64,000 nucleotides of DNA from Beroe forskalii (GCA_011033025.1 WFMF01000073.1:464579-528578), one strand, 5' to 3'; shown: positions 12,396 to 22,814, counted from the stretch's first letter. Made by a program: numbers and translations. The notes: a model not told the origin generated them from the sequence alone.

Positions 12396-13118
12396 GAAAT
12401 CCAGTTAACAGTGACTTAGTTTGTTATATTTTAACGAGTAGGCCCTCTGCCTAATTCTATTGAACATCGTTCGGCAGTCTTGAAGCTTATTCCGATCCCG
12501 AGATCTGTGAAATGTGAAACACTCCAAAATCCGTTTTATTGTTTTGTTCTTTTATCAGTCATGAACTTGAAGGGATTATGTCTGGCGTTGCCAGACTCCC
12601 TGGGTCTGATAAAGTTGGACAAAGCGGATTCAAAACGACGGAATGTCGCTCGGAATCATGGGAATCGAGGTCAGGGATTAGACCTGTACTTCTGTTGTCC
12701 GAGATTGCGAATTCGTACTCTTCTGATTTAGATGATTGGGAAACGGCCAAGATAACGGTATGAAAGTTCTTCACGATTGTGAACCGTCGCTCAAATCTGG
12801 GCACCATGAAATTTTCCGATACCAATCTACTAATCTACGATAGACGCAGATAACAGTTGATTTTAGAATCAGCAAATCTTGCCAGTGCCATTTTCAAGCT
12901 TATAATTGCGATTACATGGAAAATGGAAGCTTAAGTTTATACATTGAGAGCCAAGAAATACATTAGTACTATACAAGGTTAAAATTGTACATCCCAATCA
13001 GGAGTCGAGTGTCCCCAGTCAGATCACATGACAAAGCAAGGGACACTCTCCAACAACCAATGATCGAGCAGAACAAGGTTCACTTGACTGATAGAGAAAG
13101 AGGAGGAAGCAAGCAGTA
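11350..13118 (+). repeat. 732-bp tandem duplication within the left arm
   Basis: The segment around 11748-12110 recurs at 12480-12842 (offset 732 bp) with only a handful of differences; a frame of 83 codons is identical in both. A third, truncated copy occupies about 12833-13118, where the nested MITE begins. The right arm has only one copy, so the duplication occurred after the inverted structure formed, or was lost from the right side. Confidence 0.88.
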
Positions 13119-14303
13119 TAGGGTTTCCATCTAGATATTATCTAGATAAGATTATCTAGACAATTTGCAAAAAATCGTTGTCTATTTATCTAGATAATTT
13201 GTACTAGATATCTAGATAAATTTCATATCCCTTTTGCCATGAAATTTCAGCTAAAATCGCCATTTTTCCTGAATTTCTTCAATAATTGTAGGATTTCAAA
13301 TTTTCAAAATTTCTGATCTGTTGATTTTCATACCTGTTTCGGAGATCTTAGGTAGTAAGACAATTTATGGCTATGCATAGGACTTGGGCAACTCATTTCA
13401 TGATTCTATATGGACATAGTTCAATGTTTAGGGCCCTCAGGTTCAAAGGGCAGGCTGTTTTGCTTCTCAAGTACTATCTGTTTTACTGATGATTTGACCT
13501 TTGTTAAACTGATATGAATAGCTACAGAATTAGAAGGCGTTGTTCAAAGTATCTTATCACATCTTACAAATCGTCATTTGCCACTTTAACGAAAGTTAAA
13601 TACTTACTCGTAACACTCGCTATTCTGCTTCCAATTTATGTCAAATTATTGACGTCCTTTTGACAAAAAGTAGGCTGTAAATATGTTAGTAGCCTACAGC
13701 TATGGCAAAGTGATTGCTTATTTGCAAGTAACCTACAAAACGGTCAATATTAATGCATTCAGCTCAAGAGTCGAGAACTGTCAACTTTGGTTTGTTATGA
13801 TGATTTAATACGAGGGAATTTGATCCCTTATTTTTTATTCAGTTATTCTCAATTTTACTAGCATTCCAGCAACTCCGAGGCCATCATCATGAAATTTACT
13901 TTATTTCGACATTCATTGACTCTTTTCCGATGAATAATGCAAGTATTAATAGCAACTAATTGGTAGATAAAGTTGTTTCTTTATGATGGGAGAATTTATG
14001 GGCGATAACTGATTTCAACTCAATCAAAATGAAGAAATGAATGTCCTGAACTCTATTCAAAATTCTAATATCATCATGAACTTTTGGTGGCCATTAAAAT
14101 CATCCATTTCAATAATAACCGACAGCTGGTTATAGTATGATGTTCACTGCAACAGTCGTGCATTTCTAACGTTGAAAATTGTGTCAAATTTGGATAAATT
14201 TCGGTCAAAAAGGTATCCTAGTTTGTCTAGATAATCTAGATAATGGCAAAAAAATTATCTATTTATCTAGATAAAAGATTTCAAGTAGATAATGGAAACC
14301 CTA
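13119..14303. mobile_element. Nested hAT-type MITE, 1,185 bp
   Basis: Termini TAGGGTTTCCAT (13119) and ATGGAAACCCTA (ending 14303) are perfect inverted repeats. The 8-bp duplication AAGCAGTA flanks it at 13111-13118 and 14304-14311. Subterminal regions carry repeated TATCTAGATAA words (13128-13225 and 14220-14290), likely transposase-binding repeats. The interior has no coding frame. It interrupts a copy of the AAGCAGTATCTCTTTGACC segment of the surrounding fold-back, so it is the younger insertion. Confidence 0.93.
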
Positions 14304-14329
14304 AAGCAGTATCTCTTTGACCATGAAGT

Positions 14330-16716
14330 GATCACGCAACCGACATTTCATCTCGCGACACTTCATCTCACGACATTTCATCTCCGACACTTCTTCTCAA
14401 AATACGAAATTTCATCTCGTACTGTTTATCGATTGTATCTTAAAATACGACGTTTGATCTCCAGGGTGCGAGTACGTTTCATCTCAAAGGACAAAGGGTA
14501 CGACAATTCATCTCTTACTGTAACTTTATTGAACTCTAAAGTACGACATTTGATCTCCAGAGTGCGACGTTTCATCTCAAAGGGTACGACACTTCATCTC
14601 TTACTGGAACTTGATTGTACTGTAAAGTAAGAAATTTGATCTCGAGATTGCGAGGTTTCATCTCCAAGGGTACGACACTTCATCTCTTACTGGAACTTGA
14701 TTGTACTGTAAAGTAAGACATTTGATCTCGAGATTGCGAGGTTTCATCTCAAGGCTACAACACTTCATCTCAGGGATGACACCTCGCATCTCAGGGTGAA
14801 GAAACATGATCTCAGGGTACGACAATTCATGTCAGGGTACGACACTTCGTCTCAGACTGCGACATTTCATCTCAAACTGAAACGTCTTTATATAAAGTGT
14901 CTTACCCTGAGATGAAATGTCGTACCTGAGATGAAGTGTCTTATCCTGAGATGAGGTGTCATACCTAGATGAAATGTCGCAGTCTGAGATGAAGTGTCGT
15001 ACCCCGAGATGAAGTATCGAACCCTTAATTGAAGTGTCGTTCCAAAAGATGAAATGTCACAGTCTGAGATGAAGGGTCATACACTGAGATGAAGTTTCCT
15101 TCCTTGAGATGAAGTGTCGTACCCGCCAGAGATGAAGTGTCACAGTCTGAGATGAAGTGTCGTATCTAGAGATGAAAAGTCACAGTCTGGGATGAAGGGT
15201 AGTACCCTTAGATGAAGTGTCGTACCGAAAGATGAAATCTCGCAGTCTGAGATGAAGTGTCGTATACTCGTATCCAGAGATTAAGTGTTGTACCCTGAGA
15301 TGAAGTGCCGAACCCTAAGATGAAGTGTCGTACCCTGAGATCAAGTGTCGTACCCAGAGATGAAATGTTGCAGTCTGAGATGAAGGGTCGTACACTGAGA
15401 TGAAGTGTCGTACGTTGAGATGAAGTGTCGTACCCTGAGGTCAAGTTTCCTACCCTGAGAAGAGGTGTCATCCCCAGCATGAAATGCAGTCTGAGATGAA
15501 GTGTCATCCCCAGAGATGAAGTGTCATCCCCAGAGATGAAGTGTCGTACCCTTTGAGATGAAACGTCGCACTCTGGAGATCAAATGTCGCAGTCTGAGAT
15601 GAAGTGTCGTATCCAGAGATGAAGTGTTGTACCCTGAGATGAAGTGTCGTACCCTAAGATGAAGTTTCGTACCCTGAGATGAAGTGTCGTACCCAGAGAT
15701 GAAATGTCGCAGTCTGAGATGAAGGGTCGTACACTGAGATGAAGTGTCGTACCCTAAGATGAAGTGTCGTACCCTGAGATGAAGTGTCGTACCCAGAGAC
15801 GAAACGTCGCAGTCTGAGATGAAGGGTCGTACACTGAGATGAAGTGTCGTACGTTGAGATGAAGTGTCGTACCCTGAGGTCAAGTTTCCTACCCTGATAA
15901 GAGGTGTCATCCCCAGAGATGAAGTGTCGTAGCCTTCGAGATGAAGTGTCGTACTCTGAGATAAAGTGTAATTGTACCCAGAGATAAAATTTCGAAGTCT
16001 GAGATGAAGGGTCGTACCCTGAGATGAAGTGTCGTTCCTTGAGATGAAGTGTCGTACCGAGAGATGAAATGTCGCAGTCTGAGGTGAAGTGTCGTACCCT
16101 GAGATGAAGTGTTCCTTGAGATGAAGTGTCTTACCGAGAGATGAAATGTCGCAGTCTGAGGTGAAGTGTCGTATCCAGAGACGAAATGCTGTACCTTGAG
16201 ATGAAGTGTCGTACCCTACGATGAAGTGTCGCACCCTGAGATGAAGTGTCGCACCCAGAGATGAAATGTCGCAGTCTGAGATGAAGGGTCATACACTGCG
16301 ATGAAGTGTCGTACGTTGAGATGAAGTGTCGTACCCTAAGATCAAGTTTCCTAACCTGAGATGAAGTGTTGTACCCAGCATGAAATGTCGCAGTCTGAGA
16401 TGAAGGGTCGTACACTGAGATGAAGTGTCATCCCCAGAGATGAAGTGTCGTACCCTTTGAGATGAAATGTCGCACTCTGGAGATCAAATGTCGCACTTTA
16501 GAGTTCAATAAAGTTACAGTAAGAGATGAATTGTCGTACCCTTTGTCCTTTGAGATGAAACGTACTCGCACCCTGGAGATCAAACGTCGTACTTTAAGAT
16601 ACAATCGATAAACAGTACGAGATGAAATTTCGTACTTTGAGAAGAAGTGTCGGAGATGAAATGTCGTGAGATGAAGTGTCGCGAGATGAAATGTCGGTTC
16701 CGTGATCTCTTCATGG
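14330..16716. repeat. 19-20-bp satellite core with polarity switch
   Basis: Tandem repeats of GAGATGAAGTGTCGTACCCT and variants (for example GAGATGAAATGTCGCAGTCT). From about 14332 to 14880 the unit reads on the minus strand (TTCATCTCAGGGTACGACAC); from about 14905 to 16715 it reads on the plus strand. The switch lies near 14880-14905 around CTTTATATAAAG. Translating the minus strand gives repeated HFISGYDTSSQ-like peptides, an artefact of a period close to a multiple of three. Higher-order patterns suggest unequal exchange. Confidence 0.9.
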
Positions 16717-18092
16717 TCAAAGAGATACTGCTTGCTTCCTCCTCCTTCTCTATCAGTCACGTGAACCTTGTTCTGCTCGGTCATTGGTTGTTGGAGAGTG
16801 TCCCTTGCTTTGTCATGTGATCTGACTGGGGACACTCGACTCCTGATTGGGATGTACAATTTTAACCTTGTATAGTACTAATGTATTTCTTGGCTCTCAA
16901 TGTATAAACTTAAGCTTCCATTTTCCATGTAATCGCAATTATCAGCTTGAAAATGGCACTGGCAAGACTTGCTGATTCTAAAATCATCTGTTATCTGCGT
17001 CTATCGTAGATTAGTTGATTGGTATCAGAAAATTTCATGGTGCCCAGATTTGAGCGACGGTTCACAATCCTGAAGAACTTTCATACCGTTATCTTGGCCG
17101 TTTCCCAATCATCTAAATCAGAAGAGTACGAATTCGCAATCTCGGACAACAGAAGTACAGGTCTAATCCCTGTCTATGGGATTAGACCTCGATTCCCATG
17201 ATTCCGAGCGACATTCCGTCGTTTTGAATCCGCTTTGTCCAACTTTATCAGACCCAGGGAGTCTGGCAACGCCAGACATAATCCCTTCAAGTTCATGACT
17301 GATGAAAGAACAAAACAATAAAACGGATTTTGGAGTGTTTCACATTTCACAGATCTCGGGATCGGAATAAGCTTCAAGACTGCCGAACGATGTTCAATAG
17401 AATTAGGCAGAGGGCCTACTCGTTAAAATATAACAAACTAAGTCACTGTTAACTGGATTTCTTCATGGTCAAAGAGATACTGCTTGCTTCCTCCTCTATC
17501 AGTCACGAGAACCTTGTTCTGCTCGGTCATTGGTTGAGGGAGAGTGTCCCCTGCTTTGTCATGTGATCTGACTGGGGACACTCAGCAGTCACATGCACCA
17601 TGACTCCTGATTGGGATATACAATTTTAACCCTGTATAGTACTAATGTACTTCCCAGCTCTCAATGTATAAACTTAAGCTTCCATTTTCCAAGTAATCGC
17701 AATTATCAGCTTTAAAATGGCAATGGCAAAACTTGCTGATTCTTAAATTATTTGCTATCTGCGTCTATCATGGATTGGTTCAGAAAATTCCATTATTCAA
17801 TAAAGATAAGTCTTGCCAATGCCATAGATAGCACAGAATTGACACGGACAACTCAGATCCGCGAACGCGCATAGAATTACAATTGCGCGCGCGGAATCAG
17901 AGCGCGCACAGAGTACTAGCAGGCGGATTACGTGACAGGTCACGTGATGTGACGTCACGAAACAGAAAAGCGCCCAGAGGCAAAGGAAGACATTGTCCAA
18001 TTTCAAAAAACTTGGTACCCTCGTGATCAGCTCACTGAGATCTACAATCGAGTCAAAGTGCCTAAAAAACTTTGAAAAAAGGGCGCACCCTA
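16716..18092. repeat. Right long inverted arm of the 7-kb fold-back
   Basis: Reverse complement of 11031 to about 12395. Within it, near 17158-17188, AGGTCTAATCCC and GGGATTAGACCT form a small extra hairpin not present as such in the left arm. This marks a local rearrangement of the arm. Confidence 0.88.
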
Positions 18093-18235
18093 ATAGTTGT
18101 GAAAATTCTGCTAAATGTGGACATTGTGCTGCCAATCATGAAACTCGGGCTTGCTCAGTTAAAGCTGATGCAACTGCTGCTTCATGTGTTAATTGTGTTG
18201 ATGCTAAGAAATCAGATTGCAGCCCAGTGGAATAA
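18093..18235 (+). pseudogene. Non-LTR retrotransposon ORF1, 3' part
   Basis: Continuation of the ORF1 interrupted at 11030. After the second copy of the target duplication the frame gives a second Cys/His knuckle (CGHCAANHETRAC, CX2CX3HX4C) and the start of a third (CVNC), stopping at TAA 18233-18235. Three successive knuckles at the C-terminus are typical of ORF1/gag-like proteins of Jockey/CR1-type LINEs. The third knuckle lacks its His/Cys partners, so the end may be frameshifted. Confidence 0.8.
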
Positions 18236-18497
18236 TTTTAAAAAGTGGCTGGGAATCTGTAAATAAGAGTAAAAAGTGGCTTTTTCAGCTTGGGGTAAAG
18301 ACCAGCTGGTTTTGACATGTTTTCACTAAAATGACCGAAATTTTAAAAAATAAGTTCGATTGCTAGCTAGAGAAACAATAGAAACGTGAAACAATGTTTT
18401 TCATTGAATATGGTAATTATTTTAGAATGTTTATGATGGCTATTTAGATAGTTTTCACTAAAAAAGTTTGACCAAAGTCAAACACAAGGAAATATCG

Positions 18498-18581
18498 CGG
18501 CTGGTTTAGGAATGCGGTGGCTGGTTTGGGAATGCGGTGGCTGGTTTAGGAATATGATGGCTGGTTTGGGAATGCGGTGGG
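18498..18581 (+). repeat. 20-bp tandem repeat between ORF1 and ORF2
   Basis: About four copies of GGCTGGTTTAGGAATGCGGT with small changes lie in the roughly 490-bp spacer between the two retrotransposon ORFs. No other function is visible in the spacer. Confidence 0.85.
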
Positions 18582-18725
18582 AATGCAGCTGCTGGATTCG
18601 GATTAGGCACCGGGAAAGGTCGATTATGGTATTTCATGATTTTGAGTTCATCAATTACAGAATGTGTCCAGAAAGGCTCATTTCGTTCGAATTTAAGCTT
18701 TTTTTCGATTTTTTAATGATCCAAA

Positions 18726-21665
18726 ATGTCCACAACTCTTAGTATTTCAAGAGAAACTAAAAAAGTCTATCCCTTTTTACCAAAAAACATGATAGGGGCA
18801 TCTGGTAAAAAGTTGAGCAATGGTCATCTACATTTCATGTTGTACAACCCAAGATCAATCCACAATAAAGTGAATGATGTTATGATAACTCTTGGAGACA
18901 AATATGTGGATATTGCAGCAATTTGTGAAACATGGTTAGTCAGTCATAGTAACCCAACAACTGCAATAATAAAACAGTATGGCTACTCAATTCTTCATGA
19001 TCATAGACCTGATAGGAGAGGTGGTGGTGTTGCTTTGATATATAAATCAGGTATTGATTTAACACCCCTGAAAATCAAAAAGTTTGCCTCTTTTGAAAGC
19101 ATTGCAGCTACCATGAAATCTAGATGTGGTACAAAAATCATCTTTCTTGTTGTCTATAGACCTGGGAATATGTGTTCAATCTTTAATAAAGAAATAGATA
19201 AACTGTTGTCTGACCTCCTACTGCAGTGTGATTGCCTTGTCCTGGCTGGAGATATCAATATTGATTTCAATAAGACCAATGTTAGCCTTTATCAGCAGGC
19301 TCTTCAAACTTTTGAGTCATGTGGTATGACAAGACACATCTTCAATCCAACACACATATCTGGTAGCTCAATAGACCATGTCTTGACTTTCTCACTAAAC
19401 AAACAGCTGCAGTGTACTGTTACTATAGATGACAGAAATACTCTTGGATCTGATCATTATCCTGTTTACTGTGATTTCGAACTATCCTTTGAGAGAAAGT
19501 ATTTCAAAGAAATAGTTTTTAGGAAACTAAAAGATGTTAAAGAGGAACCTAACTTCATGATGAATCTCAGCAAAATCTTCATGCAGTGTGTTCAAGATGG
19601 TTTACCTTTTCAGGATTCAGTCTCCAAACTATCTCTTGGAACAACAAGACTACTTGATGAGTATGCTCCTTTAACTACCAAAACTGTCTCTGTTGTAAAT
19701 GAAGCCCCATGGTTTGACTCTGAATATAGACAACTGAGAAAGGAAAGGAGGAGGGCTGAAAGAGTCAAAGGAAGGTCAATTGACAATCAGATCAGATATA
19801 AAGACCTTTGCAACAAGTGTACCGATTTAGCATTAGACAAGAAAAAGCAGTATTTCTCTAAGTTATTAGAAAAAGCTCAGGGTAACCCAAAAACGTTGTA
19901 CCAACTTGTGAATAAGGAGCTTGATCGTGAAAAATCTAAAGCCTTGCCTGACTTCAGTGATAACTTGCCAGAACTGGCTGATACTTTCAATCAATACTTT
20001 GAAGAAAAAATCATGAAAATAAGATCAGGTATGACATCAAGAAGAAAGGATCAGCAGTTTGTACAGAATTCTCAGCTAGAGTTTCTGTATGAATTTGAAC
20101 CCACTTCTGTAGATGAAATTAAGGAAATCATAGCTGAAAGTGGCATCAAGTGTTCACCATCAGATCTACTACCTGGCATTCTTTACAAGGAGAACATGGA
20201 TGATATCCTGCCTACATTAGTCCACATGGTTAATCTATCTTTGTTGACAGGGTGCATGGAGGGTGTCAAGCTTGCTGATGTCATACCACTTCTGAAAAAT
20301 GATAACCTTGATGCAAACACCTTGAAAAATTTCAGGCCTGTTTCGAATCTCACTTTTCTGGGGAAACTGATTGAAAGGGTAGTACTTAGAAGGCTGAATG
20401 AACATCTCTCACGAAATAACCTAAATTGTGATGAACAGTCTGCCTACAAGAAAGATCATAGCACTGAAACTCTGCTAGTCAGGATTTGGAATGACCTACT
20501 GGTTGCTGCAGATCAGAAATCATGTACAATCATGATGATGTTGGACCTAAGTGCAGCATTTGATACTGTAGACCACAATCTGTTGCTTGGAATACTTGAA
20601 AAAGAAATCGGTCTGAAAGGGACAGCTTTGAAATGGTTCAGGAGTTTCCTAACTGGTAGATCTCAGAGAGTTCGTCTTGATAGCACTTTATCTGGAGAAA
20701 TACTGATTAAGTTTGGAGTTCCCCAGGGTTCAGTATTGGGTCCTGTTTTGTTCAACATATATGTAAGATCAATCTATCAATATGTCAGGAGTCTTGGCTT
20801 TTCCATTCATGGGTATGCTGATGATCATCAAGTATTCATGCCATTCAAGACATCCGACCAATATACAGTTTTAGTTCATGAAGTCCAGATGTGCTTTGAT
20901 AAGATACAGCAATGGATGGATTATTACTATCTTCAGTTAAATGAATCTAAAACTGAATTTATTGTATTTGGCTCCAATAAACTTTTGAATATGGTAGAAA
21001 TTGGTGGAATCAATTTCCCTTCAGGCACATCAATTCGATTTGTTTCAAGTGTTAAAAATCTAGGCATTTACATGGACTCAAAGCTCACTATGAGTAAACA
21101 GGTTATTGAGCTGAAAAAGAAATCCTTCAGGACTATTCGGAACATTAATAAAATACGTTTTCTGCTCAGCAGGGATCAGCTAAAAACTGTTGTTAATTCA
21201 TTGGTGGTTTCATGCCTGGATTACTGTAATGCATTATATTTTGGTGTTTCAGAAAAGCTTCTCAACCAACTTCAGCTCATACAGAATGCCTGCTCCAAAA
21301 CAGTTACTGGAAAGTATAAGCATGACCACATGGAAAATGACTTGTATGATTTACACTGGCTTGATGTTAGAAAACGTGTTATTTTTAAATTAGGTCTTCT
21401 GTCTTATAAATCAGTGATTGGTCTTGCCCCTAAGTATCTTCAGGAACTTTTCAAATATGAACACCATGGCCATCATCTCAAACTTATTGTTCCTATCCTT
21501 GATTCAATGCATGGTAATCATAGCTTAAGTGTCATTGGTCCAAAATTGATGAATCGTTTACCCAATGAAATAACTACTGCAAATGATGTTTGTTCATTTA
21601 AGAAGTTGTTAAAAACTTATCTATTTAACTTATCAACTCTTGAATTGAAGAAATTGATTGCATAA
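18726..21665 (+). CDS. Non-LTR retrotransposon ORF2: APE endonuclease-reverse transcriptase
   Basis: An intact 979-codon frame from ATG 18726. The N-terminal apurinic-type endonuclease (about residues 36-255) nicks target DNA. It shows CETW with the metal-binding Glu at 68, GDIN at 175-178, an Asp in SSIDH near 217 and the SDHYPV block at 242-247. The reverse transcriptase (about 530-800) has FRPVSN 536-541, LDLSAAFDTVDH 606-617, GVPQGSVLGP 664-673 and catalytic YADD 697-700. A C-terminal region (HWLDVRKRVIFKL) ends in EVT-free, Leu/Lys-rich residues. There is no RNase H. This organisation fits the Jockey/CR1/L2-like LINEs. All visible catalytic residues are kept, so ORF2 may still be functional in trans, although its own ORF1 is broken by frameshifts and the 7-kb insertion. 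Confidence 0.95.
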   Translation: MSTTLSISRETKKVYPFLPKNMIGASGKKLSNGHLHFMLYNPRSIHNKVNDVMITLGDKYVDIAAICETWLVSHSNPTTAIIKQYGYSILHDHRPDRRGGGVALIYKSGIDLTPLKIKKFASFESIAATMKSRCGTKIIFLVVYRPGNMCSIFNKEIDKLLSDLLLQCDCLVLAGDINIDFNKTNVSLYQQALQTFESCGMTRHIFNPTHISGSSIDHVLTFSLNKQLQCTVTIDDRNTLGSDHYPVYCDFELSFERKYFKEIVFRKLKDVKEEPNFMMNLSKIFMQCVQDGLPFQDSVSKLSLGTTRLLDEYAPLTTKTVSVVNEAPWFDSEYRQLRKERRRAERVKGRSIDNQIRYKDLCNKCTDLALDKKKQYFSKLLEKAQGNPKTLYQLVNKELDREKSKALPDFSDNLPELADTFNQYFEEKIMKIRSGMTSRRKDQQFVQNSQLEFLYEFEPTSVDEIKEIIAESGIKCSPSDLLPGILYKENMDDILPTLVHMVNLSLLTGCMEGVKLADVIPLLKNDNLDANTLKNFRPVSNLTFLGKLIERVVLRRLNEHLSRNNLNCDEQSAYKKDHSTETLLVRIWNDLLVAADQKSCTIMMMLDLSAAFDTVDHNLLLGILEKEIGLKGTALKWFRSFLTGRSQRVRLDSTLSGEILIKFGVPQGSVLGPVLFNIYVRSIYQYVRSLGFSIHGYADDHQVFMPFKTSDQYTVLVHEVQMCFDKIQQWMDYYYLQLNESKTEFIVFGSNKLLNMVEIGGINFPSGTSIRFVSSVKNLGIYMDSKLTMSKQVIELKKKSFRTIRNINKIRFLLSRDQLKTVVNSLVVSCLDYCNALYFGVSEKLLNQLQLIQNACSKTVTGKYKHDHMENDLYDLHWLDVRKRVIFKLGLLSYKSVIGLAPKYLQELFKYEHHGHHLKLIVPILDSMHGNHSLSVIGPKLMNRLPNEITTANDVCSFKKLLKTYLFNLSTLELKKLIA

Positions 21666-21920
21666 TTTAATTGTTCATTATTAAAGGAGTTGTTATCAAC
21701 TTATTTATTTAACTTATCAACTCTTTTTAACTTACTTATTCTCAACTCTTGATTTTTAGAATAAATTGCATAAAGTTTTAACTTATTTTGTTGTTAATTT
21801 TGTGGAATTCTTAGGACATTTAACTTTCTGCATGACATTGTTTTTTGCTCTTTGCGAGATCTGCTCTTTTTGGTATTAGTTTCCAACTTAGATTTTTAAT
21901 TTTAGTTTACAGATTGGTTC

Positions 21921-21991
21921 AGCACTACTGAGTATAAGCTTGCTTTAAAGTAGTGCTTTATAATAGCAATTTTTATTTATTTATTTATTTA
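21921..21991 (+). other. 3'-terminal stem-loop and (TTTA)n tail of the LINE
   Basis: AGCACTACT (21921-21929) pairs with AGTAGTGCT (21949-21957), with an inner AAGC/GCTT stem. A short A/T linker and a (TTTA)n tail (about 21972-21991) follow and end the element. The homologous hairpin in the minus-strand copy is at 5872-5909. The middle outer-stem pair differs between copies on both sides of the stem, which preserves pairing. Confidence 0.75.
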
Positions 21992-22022
21992 CATTTTACG
22001 AGCTGTTAATATTATATACTTA

Positions 22023-22814
22023 CTAGCAGGCCCGATGGGCCTGCAATTACATTGCTCACTCGGCTCAGACTAAGCGCAAAATCAAATTCATAATTTCACG
22101 CCGCGCATTTTGTCTTGTAAGTTCGTAACTATATCTGAAATAACTTCGACGGGCGATGTCCGTCCCTTTCTTCTGACTTGTTGTTGACAAGCCGAAGGCG
22201 CAAAGTGACGTCCAAATGTGGAACGTTGCGCCGCGCGCGCGAGGGTAGGGTAACATCCTACGAAAATAACTTTGCGACGCGCGCAGAGTTTCTGCGTTGC
22301 GCGCAAGATTAAAATGCGCGCGCATGTCGCGTTTTGTTAGTTCAACAATTTTATTTTCCCTTACGTTTACGTAAAGTGTTCTGAATCGAAATTCGTGAAC
22401 TTCTCATTAGTTTTGAAACACGCCGAGACGTAGGATCGAACATCGTTCGATGCGAATTTATTTCATCGGTTGAACTTTACTGCTTAAATAGTTTTGTTAA
22501 TAACTTCCTACTTTCCAAAACTTCCGATAACTGTCGTCCAAAATATTCCTACATGCCTCATGAACTAAAAATTTAAAAACATCAACATTTAAAAGCAACA
22601 TCTCGACAGCCTAAATCACTAACGTAATAGTAGCACTACTTTACGAACTACTTTATGTTGCACGTGCGCAAATATCCAACTCCATAGCAACAGCACCTCA
22701 TTTCTTCCGTTTGCATTCGTTTTCCTTGATATTCTCTTTGGCAAGCTCAAATTTAAACTGTGCGCCCGCACAGACAAACATAATTCACGTGCCATCTCCA
22801 AATTATATATAAGA
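22023..22814 (-). mobile_element. Non-autonomous Helitron-like element, copy 2
   Basis: On the minus strand the element begins TCTTATATATAATTT after an A (22814 downward). It ends with the hairpin GCAGGCCC/GGGCCTGC (loop ATC) and CTAG followed by T (22023). It is 792 bp against 779 bp for copy 1; the ends are conserved, including the GTGCGGGCGCACAGTTTAAA segment, while the middle differs. It begins about 30 bp beyond the 3' tail of the LINE. The middle portion is related to 28000-28345. Confidence 0.6.

Larger units (their letters stand above)
11031..18092. mobile_element. 7.06-kb hAT-type fold-back element inserted in retrotransposon ORF1
   Basis: The element starts TAGGGTGCGCCC (11031) and ends GGGCGCACCCTA (18092). 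It is flanked by the 8-bp duplication ATAGTTGT (11023-11030 and 18093-18100). A TAGGG terminus with an 8-bp target duplication is the hAT signature. The arms are very long: 11031 to about 12395 is the reverse complement of 18092 to about 16716, apparently over 90% identical. The left arm has an extra 732-bp tandem copy and a nested MITE (13119-14303). The middle (about 14330-16716) is a 19-20-bp satellite. No transposase frame is present, so it must be mobilised in trans. The host ORF1 reads straight across if the element and one target copy are left out, confirming the boundaries. Confidence 0.9.

Noticed and set aside
11748..12825. Identical 83- and 74-codon frames appearing twice
   Set aside because: They come from the 732-bp duplication in the fold-back arm and have no domain; mirrored versions exist in the other arm.
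14330..16716. CRISPR-like array
   Set aside because: Repeats are head-to-tail with no unique spacers, polarity reverses, and the genome is eukaryotic.
14292..16859. Long frames rich in HFISGYDTSSQ-like repeats
   Set aside because: They are translations of the 19-20-bp satellite; the reading frame and composition follow the DNA repeat, not a protein.
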